This document shows, one piece after another, positions 35,809 to 47,311 of a stretch of DNA of 64,000 nucleotides. Source of the DNA: Euphorbia lathyris (lineage: Eukaryota; Streptophyta; Magnoliopsida; Malpighiales; Euphorbiaceae); the NCBI RefSeq assembly GCF_963576675.1, contig NC_088916.1:14422501-14486500 (forward strand), written 5' to 3'. The notes beneath the pieces are model-generated. The model had not been told where the DNA came from, searched no databases, and worked only from the letters and a program-made list of their open reading frames with translations. Position 1 is the first letter of the stretch, and every line of letters begins with the position of its first letter. The position numbers and the translations under genes were made by a program.

Positions 35809-36964
35809 CTAAGGTAATTGCCAGTCGTTCTGACTGGCGTAGTGGGCCATGAACTGGGCCATCTGCTGGAGTATGGGGTCCTGCTGTAGCTGACGTGCCT
35901 CCTGCTGCTGCTGATACGTCTCGATGCGCTGCAAAGTGGCCTGATTCTCCCGCCCTAGTAGCTCGAGGGCCTCAAGCCTCTCGTGAATGGAACGTGGGTC
36001 AACTGCCGGTGCACCACCAGGATCAACTGGCTCCTCATCCCCCGCACCCTCCATCTCATTTTCCTCCATTTGATCATCCTCAGTTGGGTCCACGGGCCAA
36101 AACTCAAAATTTTCTGTCATATATTGTGCTTTCCGCAAATAGGATTTATTGAAAAATTTAGGTGCTAAGTGAGGGACGCCCCCTAGACGGTCCTTATACC
36201 CGAAATGATATGCAAATTGAGTGATGACATGACAAAATGCTAAGGTTCGCCTGGAGGTGTCTATGATGTCTTGCATTGATTTGAAAATGAAGTGGGGTAC
36301 ATTAGGTCGGGTTCGGGTGGATAAACAGTGGAGTAAAATGAGCTCCCTATTGTTGACTTTATCTGAATGTTTCTTACCCGAAATGCTATGACATATGAAT
36401 TTGTGCATCAATCTAAGATTTTGATCAACAATTTGCTTGTTTAGCAATTTGTTAGAATCGTATAAAGCATTGTCTGTGATTGAGGCCCAAAGTGACTCAA
36501 ATGTAACCTCTTTGGGGGGTAATTCTAAACCTCCCTCGGGCATGTTAAACAATGTGCAAAGGAGCCCTTCAGTCACTTCCCTTTCTTCCCCCAACAACCT
36601 AAACATTATTTTGGTTTTGTCTTGTTCATCCGTACCCGACAAAAAATTCCGTAATCAGCGACGGGTAACTAAAAATTGGTGTCGATGCAAAATCATTCCA
36701 TCCTAACCATTCTAAGAACTCACGAATAGCACCTGAGTTTCCCAATTTATCCAACACAGGAAAGTCAAAATAATGAATATGAGCAAGAGACATGACACGT
36801 AATCGATCATACCGGTCACCTTCCCGAGGAGATTTGAGGAGGAACGAACACTGGTACTGTTCGGAGAGACGGCTCCGTGGTTGAGGAATTGGGGCATTTG
36901 TCGCAGCTCGTGTTCGTGACGTGCTAACCGGCGGGTTGTTCTTCCTTCCCTTTTTGGAAGCCAT
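35809..36964 (-). pseudogene. G2 third ORF in env position, frameshifted
   Basis: ATG at 36964 starts MASKKGRKNNPPVSTSRTR, followed by an Arg/Pro-rich N-terminus. The globular part has FLEWLGWNDF and YPSLITEFFV, then, after a one-base slip in a T-run near 36640, IMFRLLGEEREVTEGLLCTL, LMHKFICHSISGKKHSDKVN and ILLHCLSTRTRPNVPHFIF. The end is acidic and Gln-rich with probable coiled coil. About 385 codons. I see no signal peptide or clear membrane helix. The pattern of conserved blocks parallels the N-terminal domain of the C1/C2 third ORF. The function is unknown. Confidence 0.75.
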
Positions 36965-37259
36965 TGTAATGCTTAATTGGGGGAAATTTGGTGTTTTGGA
37001 GGAAAATGGAGAACTAGGTTATGATTTGGGGTTTTTGGAATTAATGGGTTTTTGGGGATTATGATGGCATATAATGGTGTAATGGATGTGTTTATGGTGA
37101 AAAATTGAAGATTAGGAGTGGATTTGAGGTGGTTTTGGTGTGCTTTGATAGAGGAATCGGTGGAGGAAGCGTGTGTAGAGCTTTAGGAATGGCGGAACTG
37201 CAAAAGAGGGAAGATGAAGAACTGTTAGCAAAGGGTAATAAAAAAAATACGCAAAACTT

Positions 37260-37581
37260 AACCAGCTTTCGCTGGTTAAGTGACAACCTCGACGAGGTGG
37301 GGACTAACCTCAGCGAGGTTAGAATGCACCTCGACGAGGTTGTGATTAACCTCGTCGAGGTGCTGCATTAGCGCTAAGCGTTTCGCTAATGCACCTCACT
37401 TCGACGAGGTGAGAATTCACCTCATCGAAGTGAGGAATTCTAGAGATTTGCAAAGTCTCTGGAACTTCACACTTCGTCGAGGTGTTAATTCAGCTCGTCG
37501 AAGTGAGGAGTTCCAGAGACTTTGCGAGTCTCTGGAACTTTATATTTCGACAAGGTGGGTACACCTCGACGAGGTGTACCT
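37260..37581. repeat. Array of hairpin-forming palindromes in G2
   Basis: About ten to twelve short inverted repeats follow each other. Examples are AACCAGC...GCTGGTT, repeated ACCTCGACGAGGT and variants (ACCTCAGCGAGGT, ACCTCGTCGAGGT, CACTTCGACGAGGTG), GCATTAGCG...CGCTAATGC, TTCCAGAGACTTTGC with its complement, and TACACCTCGACGAGGTGTA. They lie between pol and the third ORF of G2. No such array is seen in the other elements here. Confidence 0.88.
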
Positions 37582-37759
37582 GTAGCCTCAAATTTTTTTT
37601 TTTAAAACTTAATATTAAAAATAAAATCAATATATATATATATATATAAAGATAAAAATAAAAGCAAACATAAAAATTAAAATAAAGAGGTTAGAAATAT
37701 CGGGTTGCCTCCCGACAAGTGCTAAGTTTAACGTCGATCAGCTTGGCGTTATTGAGTGG

Positions 37760-40316
37760 CTAGTTGCTCGTGGTTGGGGCATTGAGGTATACGATGGAAT
37801 CGTGTATGCTCGTGTCTCTGGCCTCGTATAGTTTCACTCGTTGTCCGTTCACTTTGAATGGTGCCACACCTTCTCGTTCAACCACGACCACTCCCGAAGG
37901 GAATGTCTCGGTTACTTCATACGGTTCGTGCCATCTCGACTTCAACTTACCGGGAAAAAGTCGTAACCGAGAGTTGTATAGAAGAACTTTATCCCCTGGT
38001 TTGAATGTTCGTGGAATGATATGCTTGTCATGCCAACGTTTAGTCCGTTCTTTATATAATTTCGCGTTTTCATATGACGAAATGCGGAATTCATCGAGTT
38101 CGTTGAGCTGCATCAAACGTTTTTCTCCTGCAGAACACATATCAAAATTTAAAGACTTTAGAGCCCAAAACGACTTGTGTTCTAGCTCTACGGGTAGAGG
38201 GAATGCTTTTTCGAAAACTAGACGATATGGTGAGGCACCTATAGGGGTTTTAAAAGCCGTCCTATAGGCCCACAACGCATCGTCTAACTTAATCGACCAA
38301 TCCTTTCGGGATGAATTTACCGTTTTTTCTAAAATGCTCTTTAATTCCCGGTTTGATATTTCAACTTGACCACTTATTTGGGGATGATACGAGGTGGCTA
38401 CCCGATGGGTGACTCCGTATTTCGCCAACAATTGGTCAAATTGCTTGTTGCAAAAGTGCGTGCCACCATCACTAATGATTGCTCGGGGTGTTCCGAATCT
38501 AGTGAAGATGTTTTTCTTTAGGAACTTCGTAACCACCCGAGCATCATTAGTAGGTGAAGCAATCGCCTCTACCCATTTGGATACGTAATCAACTGCAACA
38601 AGCACAAATTGGTTACCAAATGAATTCGGAAAAGGACCCATAAAATCAATGCCCCACACATCAAAAATTTCACAAACCAATATACTCGATAGGGGCATTT
38701 CGTGTCTACGTGATATGTTACCCGTTCGTTGGCACTTATCGCAAGATTTTACGAACGCATATGCATCTTTAAAGATCATAGGCCAATAAAACCCACATTG
38801 TAAGACTTTGGCAGCCGTACGGTTTGGACCGTGGTGGCCACCGGGTTCACGTGAGTGACAAAACTCAAGTATAGATCTTACCTCTTCTTCTGGAATACAC
38901 CTACGAATTACATTGTCTCCACAAACCTTAAAAAGGAAAGGCTCATCCCATAGATAGTGTTTTGCATCGGTAAAGAACTTACGTCTTTGTTGGTATGTGA
39001 GCCCGTGAGGAAGTATATTACCTGCTTGAAAGTTTGCGAAGTCGGCGAACCATGGTAATGCTGATACACTAAACAGTGATTCATCTGGAAAGAACTCCTT
39101 GATCTCTCTTTGCATGTCAGTTTTATGTGGTTTAGACTCCAATCTTGAAAGGTGATCGGCAACCACATTAGCTACCCCTTTCGTGTCTCGTATCTCCAAA
39201 TCAAATTCCTGGAGTAGGAGAACCCATCTTATCAATCTTGGTTTTGCATCCTGTTTAGATAAGAGATATTTTAGTGCGGAATGATCGGTGTAAACAATAA
39301 CTTTAGAGAGCACAAGATAAGAACGGAATTTATCAAAAGCGAAAACAATTGCTAGTAGCTCCTTTTCGGTTGTTGTATAATTTTGTTGTGCTTCATTCAA
39401 CGTCCTACTAGCAAAGTATATCGGTTGAAAATTCTTATCTTTCCGTTGTCCCAAACATGCTCCAACTGCCAAATCACTAGCGTCACATATTAGTTCAAAA
39501 GGTAAACTCTAATCGGGACTAATCATTATTGGTGCATCAATTAACTTTTCCTTCAATAGTTCAAAAGCGGATAAACATTCATTGGAAAATTTAAACTCAA
39601 CATCTTTCAACAATAGTTGGGTCAATGGCTTTGAAATTTTTGAGAAATCTTTTATGAAACGCCTATAGAATCCTACATGTCCTAGAAAGCTTCGGATAGC
39701 CTTAACAGAATTAGGCGGTGGCAATTTTGCAATCACCTCCACCTTTGCCGGATCTACTTCTATGCCTTGACATGATACTTTATGGCCTAGAACAATCGAT
39801 TCATTAACCATAAACTGACATTTTTCCCAATTTAGAATCAAATTAGTATCTTCACATCTTTTAAGCACTAGTTCCAAATTATGCAAGCAACTATCAAATG
39901 TTTTTCCAAACACGGAAAAATCGTCCATGAAAACCTCCATGAAGTTTTCAATCATGTCATCAAAAATTTCCATCATGCACCTTTGAAAGGTAGCCGGGGC
40001 ATTACATAATCCGAAAGGCATTCTACGATAGGCAAAAGTTCCATATGGGCATGTAAAAGTTGTTTTCTCTTGGTCGCTTAGAGCAACCGGGATTTGCATG
40101 TATCCGGAATAGCCATCTAAATTACATATATAAGCATGTCCCGACAATCTTTCAAGCATTTGATCGATGAAAGGTAAAGGAAAATGGTCTTTCCGAGTGG
40201 CATCATTTAATTTTCGGTAATCAATACACATGCGCCACCCGGTTACCTTTCTTACCGGACTTAGTTCATTTTTTTCATTAGCTTGAACAGTTATGCCTCC
40301 CTTTTTAGGTACAACT
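37760..40316 (-). pseudogene. G2 pol, C-terminal part: RT, RNase H, integrase
   Basis: Minus strand. RT resumes after C2 with VVPKKGGITV, then WRMCIDYRKLNDATRKDHFP, CNLDGYSGYMQIPV, the catalytic FMDDFSVFG (MDD instead of the usual VDD or IDD), and KPLTQLLLKDVEF. TAG at 39511-39509 stands where a Trp codon is expected before [20 protein letters not shown]. RNase H and integrase follow: [38 protein letters not shown] (zinc part), [50 protein letters not shown], ending PTTSN, stop. Apart from the stop the frame is continuous for over 840 codons. Confidence 0.92.
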
Positions 40317-41715
40317 TGTTGAAACACCTTTCCACAAGATTTTGATTTGACAAAATCATCCATGATTAAAAGGCAATTAAATTTAAATGCTTTGATTTAA
40401 TTGTACTAATGTGTTTGTTCAATATTGAGTGCAAGAATATATATATAAAGTAAAGACAGGACAAAAGTCAGCACAAGAAAAGCTGAGCAAAACGGAAACT
40501 CAATGTAAGCGGAGTGGAGTATAACTCAGAAGCAAAACGAAGCTGACTAAAGTTAAAGATTTCTTCAGAAGCGGTTAAACAGAACGGAGCTGACCAAGAA
40601 GGAACTCAGCTCAGAAGTTGAACATCCAAAGATAAAGCTGAGTGACAGTCAGGACAGCATGAAGGATCCGTTCACTAAAGGACAAAGTCTGCCAATCTTC
40701 TGCACCAATAATTGGAACCTCGAAGACACACAAAAGACTAATTCCAAGAGACATGGGTCATTGGATTATGGGTAAAAGACAACTGGCACAAAAAGACAAG
40801 CCAGACGCAAGAAGACAAACCTGACGCCTGAAGAAAACAGAGAAAGGGAATGGAGGAACAGTCTGAAGCTGACCAGAAGATGTTCCCCAAAAGAGCCGTT
40901 TTGGTGTTAACGGTAACAATAATTCAAACGATCCAAATCTGCAATTTCCTTCTATAAAAGGACAATGAAGAACCTTGGATCATCACTGAAGCATCAAGAG
41001 AAAAATAAAAAGAGAGAAAATCTTGAAAGCACTCAAATACAAAAAGATCTTACACCAATTTTTCTATTCTCTATGTAAATGCTAGATTGATTGTTGTGTA
41101 ATCATCTAAAGTGTTCTTTAGTATAAAAAGAACAAGTTTCGTGATCAATAGGAATATTGAGAGTGTTAAGCTGAGTGCCTGGTTGTAAGCATTCAGTGGT
41201 AGAGAAATCTAGGTGCTGGGTTGTAGCACTTAGTAGGAGTTGAGTAGACGAATAGAGGAAGGTACTCTTGCATATTCAACTGCCTTGTAATTGGTTTGTG
41301 CTCTACCGTTAAAGAGCTCAGTATTGGATTCAAAAAGCCCGGAGGACTCTAGGGACTGGACGTAGGCAGAGAGGCCGAACCAGGATAAGTGATACTGAGT
41401 AATCTCTGAACTCTCTCTTATATTGTATGTGTTGTTTGCTATATTTACTCAGCATATAAATTGCCTAAGCTGACCTTGAGTAAATAAGTGGTGCTGAGTT
41501 AGAAGCTGACCTCCAAGAGTGTCAATTCTTAACTCATAAGAAAACAACTTTAGTCAACATCTGACTAAAGCTGTCTTGAAATATATCTCACCAAGCTGAC
41601 CAAAAGCTGAGTTAATAAACTCTCAAAATAACTTCCAGTCAGCTTAATTAAAACGCGAAAAAGTTAAATTAGTTCCTAACCCCCCCCCCTTGGAACTAAT
41701 TACCAGGGACCAACA
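40317..41715 (+). repeat. C2 5' LTR, 1,399 bp
   Basis: Begins TGTTGAAACACC and ends GGGACCAACA. The TATA box TATAAAA is at 40953-40959. A poly-C run near 41681-41690 differs in length from the other LTR. Confidence 0.95.
40953..40959 (+). promoter_or_regulatory. C2 LTR TATA box
   Basis: TATAAAA in the context TTCTATAAAAGGAC. The same sequence is in the 3' LTR (51373-51379) and, inverted, in the C1 LTRs, so it is the likely element promoter. Confidence 0.7.
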
Positions 41716-41717
41716 AG

Positions 41718-41729
41718 TGGTATCAGAGC
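41718..41729 (+). other. C2 primer binding site (initiator Met-tRNA)
   Basis: TGGTATCAGAGC two bases after the 5' LTR. Confidence 0.93.
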
Positions 41730-41777
41730 CTAAGCTCACTACTCAAAGATTTGACAATCTTGAGCTGATCCCTAAAA

Positions 41778-43571
41778 ATGGGTGAGAATAGCACTCGGTT
41801 CCTTCCAGGAAACCAAACAACACAGATACTCCCTGAGGGACTATCAATCACTAGACCTCCCCTATTCTTTGGGTCAAATTATACATTCTGGAAGAATAGG
41901 ATGAAAAACTTTATTCAAGCCACAAACATGAGTGCATGGCTTGCAATTGTTCAAGGTCCACATGTGCCATACAAAACTGTTAACGATGAGAAAATTGTTA
42001 AAAGTGAGGCTGAGTGGACAGAGGATGACCTCAGAAAATTACAAAATAATGCTTCGGCTATAAACATGCTTCACTGTGTGTTAGATGCTGCAGAATACAA
42101 TAAGATTTCAGGTTGCGAGTCAGCACAGGAGATTTGGAAGAAGCTTGAAGTAACCTATGAAGGCACAAGCAAAGTTAAGGAGTCTAAAGTCAATCAACAT
42201 ATGAGACTCTACGAGCTGTTTGAGATGAATGAGAATGAAGACATCTCAGAAATGAACGCAAGGTTCACAAATATTATAAACGAGCTAAAAAGGCTTGGAA
42301 AGAACTTCACTGAAGAGGAACAGGTGAAGAAAATTCTGAGAAGTCTGCCTAAGAGTTGGCAAGCAAAGAAAACAGCCGTAGAAGAAGCTCAAGACTTGAC
42401 TACCTATAAATATGATGAGCTGATGGGATCCCTGCTGACCCATGAAATCTCTATGAAAAACTTTGAAACTAAAGAGAAAGAAAAATCAGAAGATAAGAAA
42501 CAAAAGTCACTTGTCATGAAAGCTGACTCGACTGAAGCTGAGTCAACTGATGATGAGGAAATAGCCATGTTCACCAGAAAGATGAAAAAGCTGTTCAGAA
42601 GGAATGATAGAAACGGCAAAAGGTCATTTAGAAGAAATGACAAGTATAAAGCCGAGTCAAGTGACAAGTACAAGAAGGACAGCTCGAAGTCTGTCACATG
42701 CTTTGAGTGTCATCAAACTGGGCACATCAAATCAAGCTGTCCCAACCTCAAAAAGGAGAAGAAGGGAAGCAAAAAGGCTATGGTAGCCACATGGAGTGAC
42801 AGTGATGTGTCAACATCATCCGAAGCTGAGCAAAATGAAATAGCCAACATATGTTTCATGGCAGATGATGGAGCTGACCAATCCCAATCTGAGCAAGCTG
42901 ACCTCTCTGAAGATTCTGAGCAGGAGGAAAACAACAATGAGGTAACATCCTTACTTTTGCAAAGAAATGGAATGGTAAATGCCCTGAGTGACTTATATAC
43001 ACTAACTAAGAAGTGTAACAAAAATATTAAGGCACTCAGCAGGCGCTGTGATGAGATTGAAGAGGTCAAACTGAGTGACCTCCGATATCTTCTCCAGGAC
43101 AACTCTGACTTGCATACCAACATGCAAATCTTACATAAGTTTGTCACGGAGGTTCAATCTGAGTCAAAGAAACTTAGAAAGGATATCACAATGTTACAGA
43201 GTCAAGGGAAGGGCTCAAATAGAAATAAACCCCATGCTGAGTACGCAAATACTAGTCAGCATAAGCAATTTACTCAATGTAAGTGTTGTGGAAAAAGGGG
43301 ACACACAAAGGATGTGTGTTGGCATAACAAGTGGATTGTCCAATGTGACTTCTGCGAAAGAAAATGGCATACCACAAAAGTATGTTGGCATGCCCAACAT
43401 AATAATGCTGACCATACTCAGTTCAACCCACAAAGGGTACCTTTTTGTGATTTCTGTGGTAAGCCAGGCCACACCATAAAAGTATGCCGTCACAGGTTAA
43501 AATATGATTTTGCACCTGTTTATACTAACAAGAAAGGACCCAAAAGGAATTGGGTACCTAAAAATAAATAG
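41778..43571 (+). CDS. C2 gag, intact, 597 residues
   Basis: ATG 41778 starts MGENSTRFLPGNQTTQ. The Gag domain of the UBN2 type covers roughly residues 35-235 (LFFGSNYTFWKNRMKNF, KILRSLPKSWQAKK). A Lys/Arg-rich linker precedes a classical zinc knuckle CFECHQTGHIKSSC near residue 310. Residues about 325-490 are acidic and then helical. Three further CX2CX4HX4C motifs follow near residues 502, 524 and 557 (CKCCGKRGHTKDVC, CDFCERKWHTTKVC, CDFCGKPGHTIKVC), so there are four in all. The frame ends NWVPKNK and TAG, and pol continues in the same frame. Gag would build the particle and bind element RNA. This is the only undamaged element gene in the window. Confidence 0.92.
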   Translation: MGENSTRFLPGNQTTQILPEGLSITRPPLFFGSNYTFWKNRMKNFIQATNMSAWLAIVQGPHVPYKTVNDEKIVKSEAEWTEDDLRKLQNNASAINMLHCVLDAAEYNKISGCESAQEIWKKLEVTYEGTSKVKESKVNQHMRLYELFEMNENEDISEMNARFTNIINELKRLGKNFTEEEQVKKILRSLPKSWQAKKTAVEEAQDLTTYKYDELMGSLLTHEISMKNFETKEKEKSEDKKQKSLVMKADSTEAESTDDEEIAMFTRKMKKLFRRNDRNGKRSFRRNDKYKAESSDKYKKDSSKSVTCFECHQTGHIKSSCPNLKKEKKGSKKAMVATWSDSDVSTSSEAEQNEIANICFMADDGADQSQSEQADLSEDSEQEENNNEVTSLLLQRNGMVNALSDLYTLTKKCNKNIKALSRRCDEIEEVKLSDLRYLLQDNSDLHTNMQILHKFVTEVQSESKKLRKDITMLQSQGKGSNRNKPHAEYANTSQHKQFTQCKCCGKRGHTKDVCWHNKWIVQCDFCERKWHTTKVCWHAQHNNADHTQFNPQRVPFCDFCGKPGHTIKVCRHRLKYDFAPVYTNKKGPKRNWVPKNK

Positions 43572-46500
43572 TTTAAACTACAGGTCAGCTTGACATGCGT
43601 GGAGAAGTCAAAACTATGGTATATAGACAGCGCATGCTCAAGGCATATGACAGGTGATGAAACTCAGTTCATCACACTAGAGCTTAAACGAGGTGGAAGT
43701 GTAAGCTTTGGAGACAACAAGAAGGGTAAGATAGTCGGCTCAGGTACTATCGGAGGTAACCCAACTATTGAGTCTATCTCCTTAGTTAAAGGTCTCAAAT
43801 ACAATCTGCTGAGTGTAGCTCAGCTTTGCGAGAGCGGCAGAAAGGTTGTATTTGATGATACTAAGTGTCAAATACTCGAGGGAAATACAAATGAATTGAT
43901 TCTAACTGCCCCTCGTGTAGAAAATGTATACATGTTAAACCTAGAAAAATAGTTTTCTAAAAACATATGCTTGGTGTCTAAAGAGGACAACTCCTGGCTA
44001 TGGCATAGAAGACTTGGGCATGTCAGCATGGACCTTCTTGCCAAATTAGCTAGAAAGCAATTAGTTGAGGGATTACCCAAATTAAAGTTTGAAAAAGATC
44101 AACTGTGTAAAGCTTGTCAACAAGGCAAACAAACTAAAAAGTCATTTCATAGCAAAAATATTGTCTCAACCAAAAGACCATTGGAATTACTATACTTAGA
44201 TCTTTTCGGACCTATCCAGCCACTCAGCTTGGGAGGTAAGAAATTTTCCTTGGTTATTGTAGATGATTTCTCTCGGTACACTTGGATCATCTTGCTGAGC
44301 AGCAAGGATGAAAATTTTGAGATGTTTACCACACTGATTAAAAAGCTTGAAAATGACAAAGACCTAAGAGTAGCTCACATTAGAAGCGACAATGGTGGAG
44401 AATTCAAAAACCAACAGTTTGATGAATTCTGTGAAACCAGTGGTATTGACCACAACTTCTCTGTTCCTAGAACACCTCAACAAAATGGGGTCGTTGAAAG
44501 GAAAAATAGAACTATTGTCGAAATAGCTAGGACAATGCTGAGTGAAAATAGGCTTCCAAATTACTTCTGGGGTGAAGCTGTTCACACGGCATGTTACATA
44601 CTGAATAGGGCTCTAGTTAGACCTATACTTAAGAAAACCCCATATGAGCTTTGGAAAGGACGAAAGCCCAACATTGGATACTTTCGTGCCTTTAGGTGTA
44701 AATGCTTTATACTCAATACAAAAGACAACCTTGCTAAATTTGATGCTAAAGCTGACGAGGCGATCTTTTTAGGGTACTCAACAAACAGTAAAGCATATAG
44801 AGTATTTAACAAAAGAACTCAGGTTGTAGAAGAGTCTGTGCATGTTGAGTTCGATGAAACTGACCCTACAGGTAAGCCAGCTCAGCCTGAAGAAGATGAA
44901 CCAAGCTCAACTTTCGCTGATCAACCAGAAGCCTCTGTGTGATCTATACAGGAGCTGACCCAAGGTAAGCAAGAAATTGAAATATCGTTTGATGACCAAT
45001 CTATTCCTGTAGAGATTGTAGAAACACCTCTTCCAAACGACTCAACATTGCCCAGGGAAATAAAGATCCCAAGAGGACATACAGAACAGGCCATTCTTAA
45101 TGCTGCCAACAACAAGTTGATGACCAGAGATCAGCTTAGAAAATACCTTAGCAATGTTGCCTTCGTCTCAATGCTTGAGCCAAAGAATTTTGCTGATGCT
45201 GAGCAAGATGAATATTGGATAAATTCCATGCAAGAAGAACTTGATCAATTCACCAGAAATGAGGTATGGGATCTAGTACCTAGACCTAGGAATCAAAAGC
45301 CCATAGGAACCAAGTGGGTCTTTAGAAATAAACTAGATGAGCATGGAAATGTGATTAGAAACAAAGCTCGACTTGTAGCCCAAGGCTATAGTCAGCAAGA
45401 AGGTATAGACTATGGAGAAACATTTGCACCTGTTGTTAGGCTAGAAGCTATACGTATATTGTGTGCCTATGCTAGTTTCATGAATTTTAAACTATACCAA
45501 ATGGATGTGAAAAGTGCATTTCTTAATGGCCTTATAAACGAAGAGGTATATGTTAATCAACCTCCTGGGTTTGAAGACTCAAAGTTTCCAAACCACGTTT
45601 ATAAACTCAAAAAGGCCTTATATGGCCTGAAACAAGCTCCAAGAGCTTGGTATGAGAGGTTGACCAATTTCCTACTGACCAGGAACTATGTCAGAGGAAA
45701 AGCTGACACAACCTTGTTTATTAAGAAAAAGGGTAAACATACCCTACTTGCACAGATATACGTAGATGATATAATATTTGGTGCTACTAACGAGTCCTTG
45801 TGCAAAGAATTTAGCCAACAGATGCAAACTGAGTTTGAAATGCCAATGATGCGTGAACTCAACTTCTTCCTTGGACTTCAAATCAAGCAAGGTAAGAATG
45901 GCATCTTTATAAGTCAGTCTAAGTACACCAAGGAAATGTTAAAGAAATTCAGCATGGTAGATTGCAAACCAATATCAACCCCCATGGGTACTGATACTGT
46001 CCTATGCAAGGATGAGAAGAGTAAGTCAGTTGATAGTAAAATCTATCGAGGTATGATAGGTTCTTTACTCTATCTCATTGCTAGTAGACCGGATATTCAA
46101 TACTCAGTATGCTATTGTGCTAGATATCAAGCTGACCCCAGGGAATCTCATCTAACTGCTGTGAAAAGAATTTTTAGATACTTACAAAGCTCAGTTTATG
46201 CAGGTCTATGGTATCCAACCTCAAATGACTTCACACTCATTGGATATACTGATGCTGACTATGGACGAGATAAGCTAGAACATAAAAGTACTTCGGGAGG
46301 ATGTCATTTCCTTGGAAGCTGTCTAGTATCTTGGTTCAGCAAGAAGCAATCATCCGTAGCTCTGTCTACAACTGAAGCTGAGTACGTGGCTGCTGGAAGC
46401 TGTGTTGCACAAGTCCTATGGATAAAGCAACAGCTTGAGGATTATGGAGTCAAAACAAAGACAATAGAGATCAAATGCGACAACAAAAGTCCATTGATCT

Positions 46501-46702
46501 ATCTAAGAATCCAGTCCAACACAACAGGATGAAGCATGTTAGCATAAGGCATCACTTCATCAGAGACCATGTACTAAAAGATGAGATCAAGCTGACCTAT
46601 GTGCCAACAAATGATCAGCTTGCAGATATCTTCACTAAGCCCTTAGCACGAGAACAATTCAATATACTGAGGGAAGCCATTGGTATGTCAAATCCACTCT
46701 AA
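43572..46702 (+). pseudogene. C2 pol: protease, integrase, RT, RNase H
   Basis: Same frame as gag after the TAG at 43569-43571. Protease has LWYIDSACSRHMTGDE. A TAG at 43950-43952 follows YMLNLEK. The GAG-pre-integrase zinc region (WLWHRRLGHVSMDLL, CKACQQGK) and integrase core (LDLFGPIQPLS, HIRSDNGGEFKN, TPQQNGVVERKNRT) are whole. A TGA near 44940-44942 lies in the linker. RT has [32 protein letters not shown] and [10 protein letters not shown]. RNase H shows [13 protein letters not shown]. One base is missing near 46490, so the last part ([20 protein letters not shown]) is in another frame and ends at 46702. Only three or four lesions separate it from an open frame. Confidence 0.92.
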
Positions 46703-47311
46703 ATAATTCTGTATGATTGAATGACTGCTATATTGAGTGGAAATTTGAATGAATGTGAAAATGCCATGCTAAGTAAATTAACAATAAATATCTACTCTCT
46801 ATTAAGTTTAAAAATAGAAAAATAACCTCATGCTAAATAGACATAAACATTGAGTGGTTATACTGAGTAGATACAAATATTGAGTAAATATCCTATGCTG
46901 AGTAGATAGACATATTGAGTCTTCATCTTATGCTGAGTAGAAGCACATACTGAGTGCTCAAACGTATGCTGAGTTATTTAGAGATAGACAAAACATGGGC
47001 ACTCAACATCACGAATGCTTCGAATTCTAGAAAAATCAAAAAAAAACCCCACTCGCGTAAAATGAACCTACACGTGTAACCTCTGGCACCTTGGAAAGAC
47101 GCACATTAATGGCAAATCCCATGCGCCGAAGATGTCATAAATGACAGAATCTTTGTCGGTTGAACGTCCCTAGGTAAAACGGCTAGTTAATGAATAAGGG
47201 CCGCCGTAAATCTATATAAAAAGTGGAAGAATCCCCACTCTTCACTCTTTACGCTTGTAATCTCCTGCAATCGAACTTCTCTCTCTCCTTAAAACCTCAA
47301 AACCTTCAACA
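46703..47311 (+). other. C2 spacer between pol and third ORF
   Basis: No gene. Repeated short ATTGAGT/TGCTGAGTAG words occur at 46840-46975. Near 47215-47311 a TATATAAA-like sequence (47212-47221) is followed by a pyrimidine-rich leader ahead of the third ORF, which could be an internal promoter for that ORF (inference). Confidence 0.55.

Noticed and set aside
35809..36964. A retroviral-type envelope gene in G2, C1 or C2
   Set aside because: I see no signal peptide, fusion peptide or clear transmembrane helix in any third ORF, so only the position is env-like.
37105..37371. An 88-codon plus-strand frame with repeated Asp-Glu-Val
   Set aside because: The repeats are the translation of the palindrome array of G2, antisense to the element genes.
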